A stretch of DNA of 64,000 nt from Flavobacteriaceae bacterium CRH (GCA_001507425.1 LMAJ01000009.1:62001-126000), one strand, 5' to 3'. Shown: positions 41,983 through 51,141, counted from the first letter of the stretch. The notes: generated from the letters alone by a model not told the origin. Numbers and translations: made by a program.

Positions 41983-42498
41983 ATGTTTCACAAAAATATT
42001 AAACTTATTTTGGCCGGACTTCTTGTAGTTGCTGGCATCTGGCAATTTACCGAAAGTAATATCGGGAACGGAATCTTCCTTATATTATTGACGGCAATTC
42101 CGATTTTTCTTTATTTTAAAAACGAATTCATCCTTTTAGCTTTCCTTAAATTAAGAAAACAAGACTTCGAAGGTGCTAAAAAATGGTTAGCATACATTAA
42201 AAACCCTGAAGCTGCATTGGTAAGAAAACAACAAGGTTACTTTAATTACCTTCACGGAATCATGCTATCTCAAACCAATATCAACCAGGCTGAGAAACAT
42301 TTCAAAAAAGCAATCGAACTGGGACTATCAATGGATATGGATTTAGCCGTAGCAAAATTAAACCTTGCCGGAGTTGCCATGTCACGCAGAAGAAAACTTG
42401 AAGCAACTAATTTATTGAACGAAGCTAAGAAATTAGACAAACAAGGAATGCTGAAAGAGCAAATCACGATGATGAAAGAGCAAATGAAGAAAATCTAA
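41983..42498 (+). CDS. Membrane-anchored TPR protein
   Basis: 171 residues. Two hydrophobic helices at the N-terminus (about 6-22 and 28-45) anchor it in the inner membrane. The cytoplasmic remainder consists of TPR-like helix pairs (NQAEKHFKKAIELGLSMD, DLAVAKLNLAGVAMSRRRKLEATNLLNEAKKL). The function is unknown; such proteins usually hold partner proteins. It is divergent from rpmH and followed by a terminator. Start and stop are clear. Confidence 0.78.
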   Translation: MFHKNIKLILAGLLVVAGIWQFTESNIGNGIFLILLTAIPIFLYFKNEFILLAFLKLRKQDFEGAKKWLAYIKNPEAALVRKQQGYFNYLHGIMLSQTNINQAEKHFKKAIELGLSMDMDLAVAKLNLAGVAMSRRRKLEATNLLNEAKKLDKQGMLKEQITMMKEQMKKI

Positions 42499-42531
42499 CG
42501 ATTTTAAATTACAATCCCGAAGCCTCGGGAT

Positions 42532-42570
42532 AAAAATCCCAAATTCCAATTGTGTGAATTTGGGATTTTT
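42532..42570. terminator. Terminator after the TPR membrane protein
   Basis: AAAAATCCCAAATTC (42532-42546) pairs with GAATTTGGGATTTTT (42556-42570), followed by more T. A second small palindrome, TCCCGAAGCCTCGGGA, stands just before it. Confidence 0.85.
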
Positions 42571-42598
42571 TTTGTCTCGTATGTTTCCATAATGCTTT

Positions 42599-42698
42599 TG
42601 ATCCTGAGAAACGAAGGATCACACTAGGGAATCGACAAAGATTAGCGATTTAGTTTGCGGAGTTTCTTGTGCGATCCTTCGTCGCTCAGGATGACAAG
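42599..42698. repeat. Interspersed palindromic repeat of the ATCCTGAG...GAAGGATC type
   Basis: The left arm (about 42602-42625) and right arm (about 42671-42695) are reverse complements with 21 of 24 positions matching. The arms carry ATCCTGAG and CGAAGGATC. Their centre is unrelated to any gene. It looks like a member of a dispersed family in Bacteroidota (from memory). Confidence 0.75.
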
Positions 42699-42738
42699 AT
42701 TGAGCGTATTGGAATTTGTTTTTTTTTAAATTGGAATT

Positions 42739-43395
42739 TTATTCCAATATAATTGAAGGTAAATTCTCATTTAACCACTTATACTTATTGATAATCATAA
42801 TATGTGTCCCTCCTTTTACGACTATGCAACTGTTAATATATTTTATAGGAAAAACATCGTCCTGGTCGCCGTGAATGTGAACTACTTTTTCATCAATTTG
42901 AGTTCTGTCCCAACGTATTACAGATTCTACCGCCCATTGCAAATAGCGCAAATCACGAACAGATAAGAATTTCTCATATAACTTAATACGCTTATTGATT
43001 TTTTCGCCAAAAGAATATTTCGCCAGACTTTCGATATTCAGCAGTATTCGCATCGGAATCAATTTATATGCTTTTGTTGTTTTCCCGATTTTCATTCTTC
43101 TCGGAAATTCAACAGAACTTCTAACACTCGAAATTATAATAATTTTACGGGCATCAATATGTTTTCCGATTTCCTGAACGAGAATTCCGCCAAAGGAAAC
43201 GCCAATTAAAACCGGATTTGGATGTGTGATTTTCTTCGCAATTCTAATAGCATAATCTGTAAGAGATTCTTTTGTTGTTGGAATTTCCCATTCTAAGAAA
43301 TGCATTTCAAAAACAGACGGATCTAAATTGATTCTTTCAAAAATGGCTGGACTTGCAGCTAAACCAGGCATAAAGTATACAGGAATTTTACTCAT
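42739..43395 (-). CDS. Alpha/beta-hydrolase-like protein
   Basis: 218 residues with the alpha/beta-hydrolase plan. PVYFMPGLAASPAIF forms the oxyanion-hole strand, the nucleophile elbow is VLIGVSFGG, a late aspartate lies in HIHGDQDDVFP and the histidine in VVKGGTHIMIINK. Hydrolytic activity is likely but the substrate is unknown. It is small for the fold, with a reduced lid region rich in basic residues (RMKIGKTTKAYKLIPMR). It is a single gene, with an interspersed palindrome downstream. Confidence 0.85.
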   Translation of the reverse strand: MSKIPVYFMPGLAASPAIFERINLDPSVFEMHFLEWEIPTTKESLTDYAIRIAKKITHPNPVLIGVSFGGILVQEIGKHIDARKIIIISSVRSSVEFPRRMKIGKTTKAYKLIPMRILLNIESLAKYSFGEKINKRIKLYEKFLSVRDLRYLQWAVESVIRWDRTQIDEKVVHIHGDQDDVFPIKYINSCIVVKGGTHIMIINKYKWLNENLPSIILE

Positions 43396-43659
43396 TCGTA
43401 AAGGAATTATCGTTTTGTATTTTAGCTAAAATTACTTTTTTTATTCTGATACTTAACAAATCGCATGCCTAATATTTTATTTAAAAAACAAAAGTAAGAA
43501 CAGGCTTTCATTCTACTCTGCTAAAAAATAATTTTATATTGAAAATCAAATGATTACCTTTGTGGTCATAATAACCATTATCCAGATCTCAATTACAGAA
43601 ATTTGGCATACTGTTATTCAACGTTCTTTTTCTATTATTTTTTAATCCACCCCCAAAAC

Positions 43660-43971
43660 ATGACAAATATGGAACCTATTGAAACTATGGAAATCAAAGA
43701 CAACACCTTTGCAAGACAATTTGAAACCATAGTCCCTGAAGGATTACTTTCTGTAGAATATTCTTTTCAGGAAAAGAAAATTTTTCTAACCAAAATTAAT
43801 ACACCAGAAGGATTCGAAAACCAGGCTTTGATTGATGCATTACTTAAAAACATCATGGAAATTATTGTTGAAAAGAAATTTCGATTAATGCCAATTCACC
43901 CGAAGATTGTTTTATTTATTAAAAAAAATCCGAAATATAAAGAATTACTTCCACCCGGAATTAGAATCTAA
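43660..43971 (+). CDS. Small GNAT-type N-acetyltransferase (YjdJ/NATD1-like)
   Basis: About 103 residues from the ATG at 43660. Codons further upstream encode an aromatic-rich stretch that looks untranslated. The opening FARQFETIVPEGLLSVEYSF, the strand IFLTKINTPEGFENQALIDALLKNIME and the ending FRLMPIHPKIVLFIKKNPKYKELL follow the pattern of the short GNAT family with a single acetyl-CoA fold. The usual glycine-rich acetyl-CoA loop (GQGIA-like) is weak here, reading GFENQAL, so activity is uncertain. Confidence 0.7.
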   Translation: MTNMEPIETMEIKDNTFARQFETIVPEGLLSVEYSFQEKKIFLTKINTPEGFENQALIDALLKNIMEIIVEKKFRLMPIHPKIVLFIKKNPKYKELLPPGIRI

Positions 43972-43973
43972 TT

Positions 43974-45404
43974 TTAAAAATCGCCAATAAGTCTTAGCCA
44001 CAGTCCACCGATGACCATGTAAATAAACAACATGGTTAATCCGGTTACTAAACCTTTGACCCACCAGCTTTTTAAATCTACGTAGCCGCTCCCAAAGAAA
44101 ACAGGTGCCGGACCGTGACCATAATGGGTTAAAGTTCCGTAAATAGAACCTATAAAGCCCAGCATAAAAGCCAAAAGCAAACCCGGGATTCCGAGTGAAA
44201 CCCCTACGCCCAATAATGCCGCATACATAGCAGCAACATGAGCTGTTGCACTTGCAAAAAGATAATGACTAAAAAAGTATACTAATATTATTATCGGAAA
44301 AGCCATTTGCCAGCTTAATCCGCCAATTTCGGTTTTTACGACATTACTAAACCAACCAATAAAACCCAATTCGTTGAGCGAACTGGCCATCATTACCAAA
44401 ACGGCAAACCAAACGATGGTGTCCCAAGCTCCTTTTTCGGCTTTTACATCATCCCATGTTAAAACTGATGTTAGTAATAAAACCACCAAACCTATGAATG
44501 CCGTTGTTGTTGCATCGATAGAAAACAGATCGCCTGTCATCCAAAGAAATAATAAGATAAAGAAAGTCAATAACATTAACCATTCGTTGCGGCTTATTGG
44601 CCCCATTTCTTTTAGCTTTTGAGTTGCTATTTGCGGGGCATCGCCGGTTTTTTTAAGTTCTGGCGGATAGATTTTATATAACACAAACGGAATCACAAAA
44701 AATGAAACTAATCCCGGAACTATCGCCGCAGTCGCCCAGGAAATCCAGGTGATTTTAATTCCTAAATTAAGAGCGAATTTTTGACACATTGGGTTACTGG
44801 CTGTTCCGGTTAGAAACATTGACGAAGAAATTAAATTTGCGTTATAACTGCTCAAAGTCAAATAAGAACCCAGCTTTCGATGTGTTTCGGGCTGATCCGG
44901 AACCGAACCAAAACTTATTGCCATTGATTTCATTATTGGATAAATAATTCCTCCGCCTCTCGCCGTGTTACTTGGTACTGCGGGAGCCAAAACCAAATCG
45001 GCCAGACCTAAACCATAAGCCAGACCAAGTGAACTTTTTCCAAAAATTTTTATAAATAAAAAAGCAATTCTGTTTCCTAAGCCCGTTTTGATAAATCCTC
45101 TTGCGATGAAAAATGAAATTCCGATTAACCAAATTACTTTATCTCCAAAACCTTTCAATGCCAATATGATCGATTTTCCCGCATCGCCTGGCGCCAAAAC
45201 CTGTGTTAAAGCTGTTAATGCAATAGCAATCATACACATGGTTCCCATTGGTGCAGCTTTGAGAATAATTCCGAGAATTGTCGCCACAAAAATTGCAAAC
45301 AAATGCCAGGCTTCTATTACAACTCCATTTGGCGCGGGAATTAACCAAATTGCAATTCCAACAGCAAGCGTAATTATGGTTTGAGGAATTTTTACTTCTT
45401 TCAT
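43974..45404 (-). CDS. DASS-family sodium:dicarboxylate/anion symporter
   Basis: A 476-residue membrane transporter with about 12 helices. Family motifs include the SNTARGGGIIYPIMKS region and the second SNT-like segment SATAHVAAMYAALLG, which form the two halves of the substrate and Na+ site. Members carry 2-oxoglutarate, malate, citrate or sulfate. A porin gene of the phosphate-selective O/P type lies 14 bases upstream on the same strand, so outer- and inner-membrane steps for one anion are probably co-expressed. Confidence 0.9.
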   Translation of the reverse strand: MKEVKIPQTIITLAVGIAIWLIPAPNGVVIEAWHLFAIFVATILGIILKAAPMGTMCMIAIALTALTQVLAPGDAGKSIILALKGFGDKVIWLIGISFFIARGFIKTGLGNRIAFLFIKIFGKSSLGLAYGLGLADLVLAPAVPSNTARGGGIIYPIMKSMAISFGSVPDQPETHRKLGSYLTLSSYNANLISSSMFLTGTASNPMCQKFALNLGIKITWISWATAAIVPGLVSFFVIPFVLYKIYPPELKKTGDAPQIATQKLKEMGPISRNEWLMLLTFFILLFLWMTGDLFSIDATTTAFIGLVVLLLTSVLTWDDVKAEKGAWDTIVWFAVLVMMASSLNELGFIGWFSNVVKTEIGGLSWQMAFPIIILVYFFSHYLFASATAHVAAMYAALLGVGVSLGIPGLLLAFMLGFIGSIYGTLTHYGHGPAPVFFGSGYVDLKSWWVKGLVTGLTMLFIYMVIGGLWLRLIGDF

Positions 45405-45418
45405 AAGATAAAATTAAA

Positions 45419-46552
45419 TTAAAGCCTGCACTGAAATTGTATCACAAACAGTTTATTATCATAAGTTGATGTATCAGGAATATTACGATCAAAATCATCT
45501 ATTTGAAATCCCATTTCTATTCGACCCGTATAAGCTTTACCAAATTCAAGACTAATCATTGGTGTGTAAGTTTGCCGCACATTTGAACCCATTTTAAAAG
45601 TCGGATCAAAAAATTCATAACGACAGGATAATTCTAATGAAGTTAATTTTTTATAATTTACTGTATACCTTAAATTTGGCAAGAAATAAATTCCTCTCAT
45701 TACATAATCGTCAAGATTTGGAGTTCTTTTAGAGACTGGCATAGAGAAATATAAATTATGATTTGTTCCTTGCTTGTATTCAATTTGCAAATCAAAAGTA
45801 AATCGATCTGTAAGTTTAAAATCGCTTGTAATATCAGCTCCTACAGCAAATACTTTTTCTTTTGAAACTTTTCCGATACCGCCATTTAATCCTAAATTGA
45901 TTTTATGTTTTTTTGATAATTCAAAAACCAATCTAGACGAATATTGTTTGCCATTATCATTATCTTTTTCCTGATTTTTTCCGTTTCCGTTTAAAACTGA
46001 AAAGGAATAATTAAACGGGATTTTTCCAATATCAAAAGCTCCGGTTGCAGATGCTCCGATTTGAAAACTTGTCCAGCCGTTTTTTCCAAATTCGTAATAC
46101 TGATTAGAGAAGTCGAACGATTTTATAATATCTACCGGAACTAATTCTTCAATACCAAAAGCAGGACGAAATTGTCCTCCGGTTAAAGCGATATACTTAT
46201 TAAAGGTATATTTTCCATAAGCATTTTCGAGTACCTTACCTTGTGTATCTGATTTAAAATCAGCAAGGTTTACTAAAATTACAACTTCTGTAGATTCGCT
46301 TAATTTAGTATTTAAGCCAACACGCATTCTTTTTATATCAAATGAACTCTGCGTAATATCACCTGTAGAATGGTGCATTCCCAGAACATCGACATTATTA
46401 CCAAAACTTTCTAAATATCTTGCCTGCAAAAGTCCTTTAAATTGAAATTGAGGATAGTTAACATCACTTTCAGAATCGCTTGTTGTTTGGGCATTCATAG
46501 AAAGTGAAAAAAGAAGTAAGAAAGCAACTTGTATGATTAATGATTTCTTCAT
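45419..46552 (-). CDS. OprO/OprP-like porin
   Basis: An outer-membrane barrel of 377 residues. A signal peptide (about 1-21, ending in SMNAQ) precedes alternating strands. FQFKGLLQARYLESFGNN and FDIKRMRVGLNTKLSESTEVVI resemble the start of phosphate-selective porins, and the chain ends in KLFVIQFQCRL. It probably lets the anion taken up by the neighbouring symporter through the outer membrane (inference from the 14-base spacing). Confidence 0.85.
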   Translation of the reverse strand: MKKSLIIQVAFLLLFSLSMNAQTTSDSESDVNYPQFQFKGLLQARYLESFGNNVDVLGMHHSTGDITQSSFDIKRMRVGLNTKLSESTEVVILVNLADFKSDTQGKVLENAYGKYTFNKYIALTGGQFRPAFGIEELVPVDIIKSFDFSNQYYEFGKNGWTSFQIGASATGAFDIGKIPFNYSFSVLNGNGKNQEKDNDNGKQYSSRLVFELSKKHKINLGLNGGIGKVSKEKVFAVGADITSDFKLTDRFTFDLQIEYKQGTNHNLYFSMPVSKRTPNLDDYVMRGIYFLPNLRYTVNYKKLTSLELSCRYEFFDPTFKMGSNVRQTYTPMISLEFGKAYTGRIEMGFQIDDFDRNIPDTSTYDNKLFVIQFQCRL

Positions 46553-46724
46553 AGACTTTATAATTAAATTAGTCTTATAACCGACGTCAAAACCATTTTT
46601 TTACTTATAGGAAGGAAGCAAAAAAAGCTAACTGCTTATATATCAACATAAAATAGAGTGCTAATGTAAGAAAAAAGAAATAATTTAAGAGAATTTTTAT
46701 CAAATATTTTTTTTGCATAAAAAA

Positions 46725-46750
46725 AAAGCACAAGAATTAACTTGTGCTTT
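46725..46750 (-). terminator. Terminator after the ABC-F gene
   Basis: AAAGCACAAG pairs with CTTGTGCTTT around a six-base loop, with a long T-run on the reverse strand. The rest of the 220-base gap before the porin gene shows nothing. Confidence 0.85.
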
Positions 46751-46772
46751 CGCCTTTATATTTGTTAGAAAA

Positions 46773-48407
46773 TTACTTTTCTATTTCTCTCATAGAATCC
46801 ATTTTCTTGTGCGCTAAGAAACCTGCAACATCTTCAAAATGTTCTTTCACACGTTTGTTTCCGAATTCAAAAACCTTCGTTGCCAATCCGTCAAGGAAAT
46901 CACGATCGTGAGAAACCAGAATTAAAGTTCCGTCAAAATCACGTAAAGCATCTTTGATAATGTCTTTCGTTTTCATATCAAGGTGATTTGAAGGCTCATC
47001 CAGAATTAACAAGTTAACAGGTTCCAACAATAATTTGATCATTGCCAAACGCGTTTTTTCTCCTCCAGAAAGCACTTTTACTTTTTTGGTAATATCATCG
47101 CCCTGAAACATGAATGCCCCAAGAATATTTTTAATTTGAGTTCTTACATCTCCAACAGCAATGTTATCAATTGTTTCAAAAATGGTAGCATTTTCATCTA
47201 ATAAAGAAGCCTGGTTTTGGGCAAAATATCCAATTTGAGAATTATGACCAATATCTACACTTCCTTCATCAATACCAATTTCTTTCATGATCGCTTTGAT
47301 CATCGTCGATTTTCCTTCTCCATTTTTACCAACAAAAGCTACTTTTTGCCCTCTCTCGATTACAATATTAGCATCTTTAAAAACGACATGATCTCCGTAA
47401 GATTTTGATAAATCTTTTACTATAACAGGATATTGTCCTGAACGTGCTGCAGGCGGGAATTTTAATTTTAATGCTGAATTGTCAACTTCATCAACTTGCA
47501 CAATTACCAGTTTCTCAAGCATCTTAACACGCGACTGAACGGCATCTGTTTTAGAGAAAGTTCCTTTAAAACGGTCAATAAAAGCCCTGTTGTCAGCAAT
47601 CATTCTTTGTTGTTCATCGTATGCTTTTTGTTGGTGAACACGACGGTCTTTTCTAAGTTCCAGATAATGAGAATATTTCGCTTTATAATCATAGATTCTT
47701 CCCATTGTAACTTCAATAGTACGATTCGTGATATTATCAACGAATGCTCTATCGTGCGAAATTACCACAACTGCTTTTGCTGAATTGATCAAAAACTCTT
47801 CTAACCACTGAATACTTTCGATATCCATGTGGTTGGTTGGCTCATCCAGTAAAATTAAATCCGGTTTTTGAAGTAAGATTTTAGCCAATTCTATACGCAT
47901 TCTCCATCCTCCTGAAAATTCAGAAGTTTGACGTGTAAAGTCTTCTCTTTCAAAACCTAAACCAATTAATATTTTCTCAACTTCTGCTTCGTAGTTTACT
48001 TCTTCGATAGCATAAAATTTCTCACTTAAGTCAGAAACTCTTTCAATCAATTTCATGTAAGCATCACTTTCATAATCAGTACGAACAGTTAATTGCTCGT
48101 TGATTTCATCGATTTCAGCTTTCATACTAAAAATTTCACCAAAAGCTTTCGATGCTTCTTCCATTACAGTCGATCCGTCTTTCGTCAATAAATGCTGAGG
48201 CAAATAAGCCACAACAGCATCTTTTGGAGTCGAAATACTTCCGGTAGAAGGTTTGCTTTGACCTGCAATTATTTTTAAAAGTGTCGATTTTCCCGCACCA
48301 TTTTTACCCATAAGGGCAATTTTATCATTTTCATTGATAGCAAAAGAAACATCGCTAAATAATGTAGTTCCACCAAACTGAACCGAAATGTCGTTAACTG
48401 TAATCAT
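46773..48407 (-). CDS. ABC-F family ATPase (ribosome-associated)
   Basis: A soluble twin-ATPase protein of 544 residues without membrane segments. The first cassette has GKNGAGKSTLL, FSGGWRMRIELA and LILLDEPTNHMD. The linker (about 245-310) contains the arm region RDRRVHQQKAYDEQQ. The second cassette has GKNGEGKSTMI, LSGGEKTRLAM and LLILDEPSNHLD. ABC-F proteins act on stalled or antibiotic-bound ribosomes. The subtype is not certain. It is a single gene with its own terminator. Confidence 0.92.
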   Translation of the reverse strand: MITVNDISVQFGGTTLFSDVSFAINENDKIALMGKNGAGKSTLLKIIAGQSKPSTGSISTPKDAVVAYLPQHLLTKDGSTVMEEASKAFGEIFSMKAEIDEINEQLTVRTDYESDAYMKLIERVSDLSEKFYAIEEVNYEAEVEKILIGLGFEREDFTRQTSEFSGGWRMRIELAKILLQKPDLILLDEPTNHMDIESIQWLEEFLINSAKAVVVISHDRAFVDNITNRTIEVTMGRIYDYKAKYSHYLELRKDRRVHQQKAYDEQQRMIADNRAFIDRFKGTFSKTDAVQSRVKMLEKLVIVQVDEVDNSALKLKFPPAARSGQYPVIVKDLSKSYGDHVVFKDANIVIERGQKVAFVGKNGEGKSTMIKAIMKEIGIDEGSVDIGHNSQIGYFAQNQASLLDENATIFETIDNIAVGDVRTQIKNILGAFMFQGDDITKKVKVLSGGEKTRLAMIKLLLEPVNLLILDEPSNHLDMKTKDIIKDALRDFDGTLILVSHDRDFLDGLATKVFEFGNKRVKEHFEDVAGFLAHKKMDSMREIEK

Positions 48408-48502
48408 TTAGATTTTTAGATTTTAAGACTGCTTAGATTTTTAGATCTTTCAGCAAGTATTTTTTGAAAGCGCAAAGATAGATTAATTAAACAATTAGAT
48501 TG

Positions 48503-48653
48503 TTAGACTTCTTAGATTTTTAGATTGTTGGATTTTAGATTAATATTAAAAAAATAAAAAAGCTTCACAAAGTATAAACTTTGCAAAGCTTTGACAATCC
48601 AGTATCTTATTATAGTCTAAGAAGTCTAACGATCTAAAATCTAAGAAGTCTAA
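48503..48653. repeat. 18-bp inverted repeats around a terminator
   Basis: TTAGACTTCTTAGATTTT (48503-48520) is matched exactly by its reverse complement at 48636-48653. The hairpin terminator of the GlmU-like gene sits between the arms. Extra partial copies (TTAGATTTTTAGAT) fill the flanks from about 48414. This describes the whole 250-base gap. Confidence 0.8.
48559..48592 (-). terminator. Terminator after the GlmU-like gene
   Basis: CAAAGT/ACTTTG and an outer AAGCTT pairing form a hairpin followed by a T-run on the reverse strand. Confidence 0.7.
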
Positions 48654-48657
48654 AAAA

Positions 48658-49833
48658 TTAATCTTTTCTCCATTTTTTTGTTTCCTCAAAAATATGTTCT
48701 AAAATTGCAGCTTCAGTTTCGTCGAAATCTATATTTCGTCTTCCCATAACCAATTTTGCGGTTTCAAAAGCTTTTTTGGTTACATAAGTTGCAAAACCCG
48801 CTGCACCGCCCCAGGAAAAACTCGGAACAAAATTTCTAGGAAAACCACTTCCAAAAATATTAGTGCTCACTCCTATTACAGTTCCTGTATTAAACATTGT
48901 ATTGATTCCGCATTTACTATGATCTCCCATCATCAAACCACAAAACTGAAGTCCGGTTTTAGCAAAACCTTCGGTTTCATAACTCCATAATTTTACTTCT
49001 TCGTAGTTATTTTTCAGGTTAGAATTATTGCTGTCAGCACCAATATTACACCATTCACCTAAAACAGAATCTCCCAAAAATCCGTCATGTCCTTTGTTTG
49101 AATTCGCAAAAAGAACTGAATTTTTAACTTCGCCCCCTATTCTTGATCCTGGTCCAACCGTTGTTGCCCCGTAAACCTTTGCATTTAGTTTTACTTGTGC
49201 ATTTTCGCATAAAGCAAAAGGACCGCGAATTACTGAACCTTCCATGATCTCTGAATTCTTACCTATATATATAGGTCCGGTTGAAGCGTTAAGAGTTACA
49301 AACTCTAATTTCGCCCCTTCTTCAATAAAAATATTTTCTGGCGCAATAACATTGACGCTTTTAGGAATTGGCTGTGATTTTCGATCTTCTGTCAAATAAC
49401 TAAAATCAGCACGAATGGCTGCATCATTTCTAGAGAAAATATCCCAGGTATGTTCTACAGTAAGAACATCTTCATTATATTGAATAATTTCATACGAATC
49501 AAAATCAACTTCTTCCTGATTTTCAGTTGTAAAAAAAGCAATTACATCTTCGCCTTTAAAGATTGCCTGATTTTCTTTTAAATCAGAAACCAATTCTGCC
49601 AGCGTATCATTTGGTAAATACGCCGCGTTTATCATTACGTTTTCTTCCATTTCTACCATGGGAAATTTCACTGATAAATAATCTTCGGTAATAGTTGTTA
49701 TGGTTGAACCTAAACGTGCTTCCCATTTTTGGCGAATTGTCATAATCCCGACTAAGATATCAGCTACTGGCCGCGTAAATGTAAAAGGTAATAAAGCATT
49801 CCGGACGGGACCGTCAAAAAGAATGTAGTTCAT
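48658..49833 (-). CDS. GlmU-like putative sugar nucleotidyltransferase / left-handed beta-helix protein
   Basis: 391 residues. The N-terminal domain (about 1-150) opens with ILFDGPVRNALLPFTFTRPVADILVGIMTI in place of the canonical LAAGxGTRM pyrophosphorylase loop. The C-terminal domain (about 165-340) shows hexapeptide repeats (IYIGKNSEIMEGSVIRGP, VGPGSRIGGEVKNSV) of an acyltransferase beta-helix. This domain set is known in Bacteroidota as GlmU-like. Whether the first domain still transfers nucleotides is open. Confidence 0.82.
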   Translation of the reverse strand: MNYILFDGPVRNALLPFTFTRPVADILVGIMTIRQKWEARLGSTITTITEDYLSVKFPMVEMEENVMINAAYLPNDTLAELVSDLKENQAIFKGEDVIAFFTTENQEEVDFDSYEIIQYNEDVLTVEHTWDIFSRNDAAIRADFSYLTEDRKSQPIPKSVNVIAPENIFIEEGAKLEFVTLNASTGPIYIGKNSEIMEGSVIRGPFALCENAQVKLNAKVYGATTVGPGSRIGGEVKNSVLFANSNKGHDGFLGDSVLGEWCNIGADSNNSNLKNNYEEVKLWSYETEGFAKTGLQFCGLMMGDHSKCGINTMFNTGTVIGVSTNIFGSGFPRNFVPSFSWGGAAGFATYVTKKAFETAKLVMGRRNIDFDETEAAILEHIFEETKKWRKD

Positions 49834-49936
49834 AAAATTGATTTAATATTGTTAAAATTGATTTGGTTACCGAATTCAAAGTTACAAATATTTATGTGTT
49901 TGATTAAATTTACATTTATTACAACTAAGAAAATAA

Positions 49937-50058
49937 TTAACCGCAAAGCGCGCAAAGATTTTTTTCTATCAGTTAGTAGGTTCATAAACACATCCCGAAG
50001 CTTCGGAATGCCTTTTTACAAAAACCTAATAGAAATTTTTTGCGCACTTTGCGGTTAA
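49937..50058. repeat. Interspersed palindrome with ACCGCAAAG arms
   Basis: TTAACCGCAAAGCGCGCAAA (49937-49956) is mirrored at 50039-50058 with 19 of 20 positions matching. The perfect palindrome CCGAAGCTTCGG (49995-50006) lies near the centre. It fills the 287-base gap between the GlmU-like and L31 genes together with the L31 terminator. Confidence 0.85.
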
Positions 50059-50074
50059 ATCTGAACCATAAAAA

Positions 50075-50098
50075 AAAGCCTTCCGATTGGAAGGCTTT
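50075..50098 (-). terminator. Terminator after rpmE2
   Basis: AAAGCCTTCC pairs with GGAAGGCTTT around GATT, with a T-run on the reverse strand directly after the L31 gene. Confidence 0.88.
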
Positions 50099-50120
50099 TG
50101 TATAATAAAAACAGCTTTTA

Positions 50121-50372
50121 TTATTTAGCGTGTTTTGCATATTTAGTTTTGAATTTATCAATACGTCCTGCAGTATCGATAAGTTTAGATTTACCAGTAT
50201 AAAAAGGGTGAGATGTTCTAGAAATCTCCATTTTTACAACTGGATACTCAACTCCGTCAACTTCAATTGTTTCTCTTGTATCTGCAGTAGATTTAGTGAT
50301 AAAAACTTCGTCATTTGACATGTCTTTAAATGCAACTAATCTGTAATTTTCTGGGTGAATTCCTTTTTTCAT
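50121..50372 (-). CDS. rpmE2: 50S ribosomal protein L31 type B
   Basis: 83 residues starting [20 protein letters not shown] and containing [24 protein letters not shown], the L31 signature. It lacks the CxxC cysteines of zinc-binding L31, so it is the zinc-independent type B. In some bacteria that form replaces the zinc form under zinc shortage; in Bacteroidota type B is often the main copy. It is a single gene with its own terminator. Confidence 0.96.
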   Translation of the reverse strand: MKKGIHPENYRLVAFKDMSNDEVFITKSTADTRETIEVDGVEYPVVKMEISRTSHPFYTGKSKLIDTAGRIDKFKTKYAKHAK

Positions 50373-50566
50373 CTTTTCTTTTTATTTATTGTTTAGAGCA
50401 TTTTTATTTTGAAGCTTTTTCATGGTTAGAAAAAGGTGTAAACAAAGGATCCTCTTTTTTGTTTAAAAATTTTAATTATTTTCAGTTTGCAAATTTACAA
50501 TTCTTTTTTAATCTACAAATGTTTAGCTCACTTTTTTTTAGTAAAATTCAAAAAGCTTTTTTTACG

Positions 50567-50595
50567 TTTGATTATATTGGGAATTGCTATATTTG
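50567..50595 (+). promoter_or_regulatory. Promoter of the DUF4199-glycosyltransferase operon
   Basis: TTTG (50567-50570) and TATATTTG (50588-50595), 17 bases apart, fit the Bacteroidota promoter; the start codon is at 50623. Confidence 0.65.
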
Positions 50596-50622
50596 TGGAT
50601 TAATTTTAAAACATATATAAAT

Positions 50623-51141
50623 ATGATTAATGAAGTTATAAAAAAGAATGGAATTACATTTGGTATAGTTATAGGAGTTGTCGCATGCTTATCTCAGGTT
50701 ATTACTTATGTAGGTGGTGAAACTTTCTATAAAAGTACACTTTATGGTATTTTCATTTCCTTATTATATTGGGGATTAAGAATATATCAGGCTATAGTAA
50801 CTAAAAAACAATTAGGAAATATAATTAATTTCAAAGACAGTTTTACAACTTTGTTAATATCTACAAGTATCGGAATATTGATATCAATATTATTTAGCTA
50901 TGCTTTCTATAATTTCATAGTACCCGAATTTAAACCTGAAATTAACAACTTTATGAATTCTAAACAATTAGAACTCTTTAAAGCGATGGGAAAAACTACT
51001 TCAGAATTAAATGAATTATTAAAAAATGACAATTTTTCTATAGTCAATCTTTTAAAAGGAGGCCTTTTTTCAATAGTAATTAGTTCTATTTTCAACTTAA
51101 TTATTTCAGCAATTATAAAATCTAAACCATTACAACAATAG
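50623..51141 (+). CDS. DUF4199 membrane protein
   Basis: 172 residues from the ATG at 50623, chosen from the promoter position. An in-frame ATG at 50584 lies upstream of the promoter box. Helices are seen at about 10-28, 36-54, 72-96 and 146-168, with the soluble stretch FNNFMNSKQLELFKAMGKTTSELNELLKND between. The DUF4199 function is unknown. The last base of its stop codon is the first base of the glycosyltransferase start, so the pair is translationally coupled. Confidence 0.85.
   Translation: MINEVIKKNGITFGIVIGVVACLSQVITYVGGETFYKSTLYGIFISLLYWGLRIYQAIVTKKQLGNIINFKDSFTTLLISTSIGILISILFSYAFYNFIVPEFKPEINNFMNSKQLELFKAMGKTTSELNELLKNDNFSIVNLLKGGLFSIVISSIFNLIISAIIKSKPLQQ

Noticed and set aside
49849-50058. 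69-residue frame between the GlmU-like and L31 genes
   Set aside because: It consists largely of the ACCGCAAAG palindrome.
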